A stretch of 5,514 bases of DNA from Dehalococcoidales bacterium (lineage in GTDB: Bacteria; Chloroflexota; Dehalococcoidia; Dehalococcoidales; UBA2162), in NCBI GenBank assembly GCA_020343555.1, contig CP070800.1, positions 1,836,875-1,842,388 of the forward strand. The letters are read 5' to 3'. Shown one piece after another: positions 4,632 through 5,514 of this stretch (positions are counted from its first letter, which is position 1; each line of letters begins with the position of its first letter). The notes beneath the pieces were generated by a model that saw only the letters and a list, made by a program, of their open reading frames with translations, had not been told where the DNA came from and ran no database searches. A program made the position numbers and the translations under genes.

Positions 4632-5514
4632 TTGAACGTACTGGTAATCGGCGGGAATGGTCTTTTCGGCAGGAAAACTGTACTGAAGTTGCTTCAAGAT
4701 ACTGAAATATCCAGAGTTGTCTCTATGGATGTCATTCCGCCTAGAGATTGGATTTTACCCAGGTACCGGGAATTCGATGAGAAGTATGCTTTTTACAGGG
4801 GTGATGTAACTGAACTTGAAGATATCTTGAACGCGATACGGGTATATGAGATTGATAAAATCATCAACTGGGCTTTCCTGCTGCCCGGAGATATCGAAGG
4901 AAATCCGCGACTTAGTGTTAAGGTTAATGAGCTTGGCATGTGTAATGCTTTTGAAGCTGCCCGTTTAACCGGAATATCACGGGTAATATACGCAAGCTCA
5001 TGGGGGGTATACGGTCCCCAGGATGAATACGGGGACAGGGATGTCACCGAGGATGATCATTTACATCCCGGAAGCGCTTATGCTCTTACCAAGCAATTGA
5101 GTGAAATACTGGCTGCCCAGTATGCTGAGTTATACGGTATAAATTTCACGGCTTTGCGCCCCACTATTGCGTATGGGCATGGGGCACGAACACCGGCTAT
5201 GATAAAACATTACTCGGATCTTGTATCGCTGCCGGCAGTCGGTAAACCATTTTTAATAGATCAGGATGGAACCAGTAAGATTTCGCTTTTTACACCTGAT
5301 GATATCGGGAATTTTACCAGGATGCTTCTGCATGTCGATGCTTCACCTCACCCCGCTTATAATGTAGGCGGACCACCGACCAGCATGAGAGATGTAGCCG
5401 ATGCAGTTCGGAAATACATACCCGATACAAGGATAGAATTCGGGAGTATACCACCACCGGAAAACAGGGGAAAATTCGGTATACCATATAGAGCCAGCAG
5501 CGAGAGGGCCAGGC
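4632..5514 (+). CDS. NAD-dependent epimerase/dehydratase family protein (extended SDR), 3' end outside window
   Basis: There are 294 in-frame codons without a stop up to the window edge. The N-terminal Rossmann fold has VLVIGGNGLFG (G7, G10, G13 of GxxGxxG) and an acidic D33 after strand 2, which favours NAD over NADP. GDVTE at 57-61 follows strand 3. The active site is visible: S122/S123 in YASSWGVYG, and Y150-x3-K154 in SAYALTK. RPTIAYGHG at 176-184 is the usual extended-SDR substrate-side loop. Near the end, YNVGGPPTSMRDVADAVRKY is the typical C-terminal domain stretch, and IPYRASSERAR at the edge suggests only a few tens of residues are missing. Such enzymes act on nucleotide sugars, sterol-like or other small hydroxy/keto substrates; the exact one cannot be told. 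The divergent tautomerase hints at a catabolic role, but that is inference. Confidence 0.93.
   Translation, partial: MNVLVIGGNGLFGRKTVLKLLQDTEISRVVSMDVIPPRDWILPRYREFDEKYAFYRGDVTELEDILNAIRVYEIDKIINWAFLLPGDIEGNPRLSVKVNELGMCNAFEAARLTGISRVIYASSWGVYGPQDEYGDRDVTEDDHLHPGSAYALTKQLSEILAAQYAELYGINFTALRPTIAYGHGARTPAMIKHYSDLVSLPAVGKPFLIDQDGTSKISLFTPDDIGNFTRMLLHVDASPHPAYNVGGPPTSMRDVADAVRKYIPDTRIEFGSIPPPENRGKFGIPYRASSERAR

Noticed and set aside
4793..5047. Minus-strand open frame of 84 codons
   Set aside because: It is a shadow inside the SDR gene, whose Rossmann and YxxxK motifs are intact in the plus frame.

Overview
The window is ordinary bacterial chromosome of moderate G+C with tightly packed genes. 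Several products fit Chloroflexota, most likely class Dehalococcoidia: an ECF sigma factor translationally coupled to a DUF5667-type single-pass membrane protein, a RimI with a long insertion, and frequent TTG starts. This placement is inferred from protein style; no rRNA or other marker gene is present to confirm it.

Layout. (1) Bases 2-1172, plus strand: the 3' end of a gene whose product carries an Ig-like beta domain, then a gene for a secreted protein with a clear Sec signal, a repeated beta-rich motif and a Lys-rich coiled-coil tail. (2) Bases 1224-1254: a perfect palindrome with flanking A and T tracts, acting as a shared bidirectional terminator. (3) Bases 1272-2832, minus strand: an ECF sigma factor and a DUF5667-like membrane protein (probable anti-sigma or sensor) overlapping by 8 bp. 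(4) Bases 3029-3694, plus strand: a RimI-type protein N-acetyltransferase, divergent from the sigma operon. (5) Bases 3700-4185, minus strand: an unrecognised membrane-anchored helical protein that converges on rimI with only 5 bp between stop codons. (6) Bases 4306-4488, minus strand: a 60-residue 4-oxalocrotonate tautomerase-family enzyme. (7) Base 4632 to the window end, plus strand: an extended-SDR NAD-dependent epimerase/dehydratase, cut by the window edge and almost complete.

How the parts may work together. The secreted-protein pair and the sigma/membrane-protein pair form a convergent cell-envelope block. The sigma factor would be held or tuned by its membrane partner; a link to the secreted proteins is only positional. 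The tautomerase and the SDR enzyme are fired from two good sigma-70-type promoters whose -35 boxes lie back to back 5 bp apart, which suggests joint control and perhaps a shared catabolic role. I see no mobile element, CRISPR array, tRNA or rRNA. No clearly new system is evident. The items most worth a second look are the divergent tautomerase/SDR promoter, the long AT-rich dyad at 4242-4278, the sequon-rich secreted protein, and the sigma/DUF5667 module.
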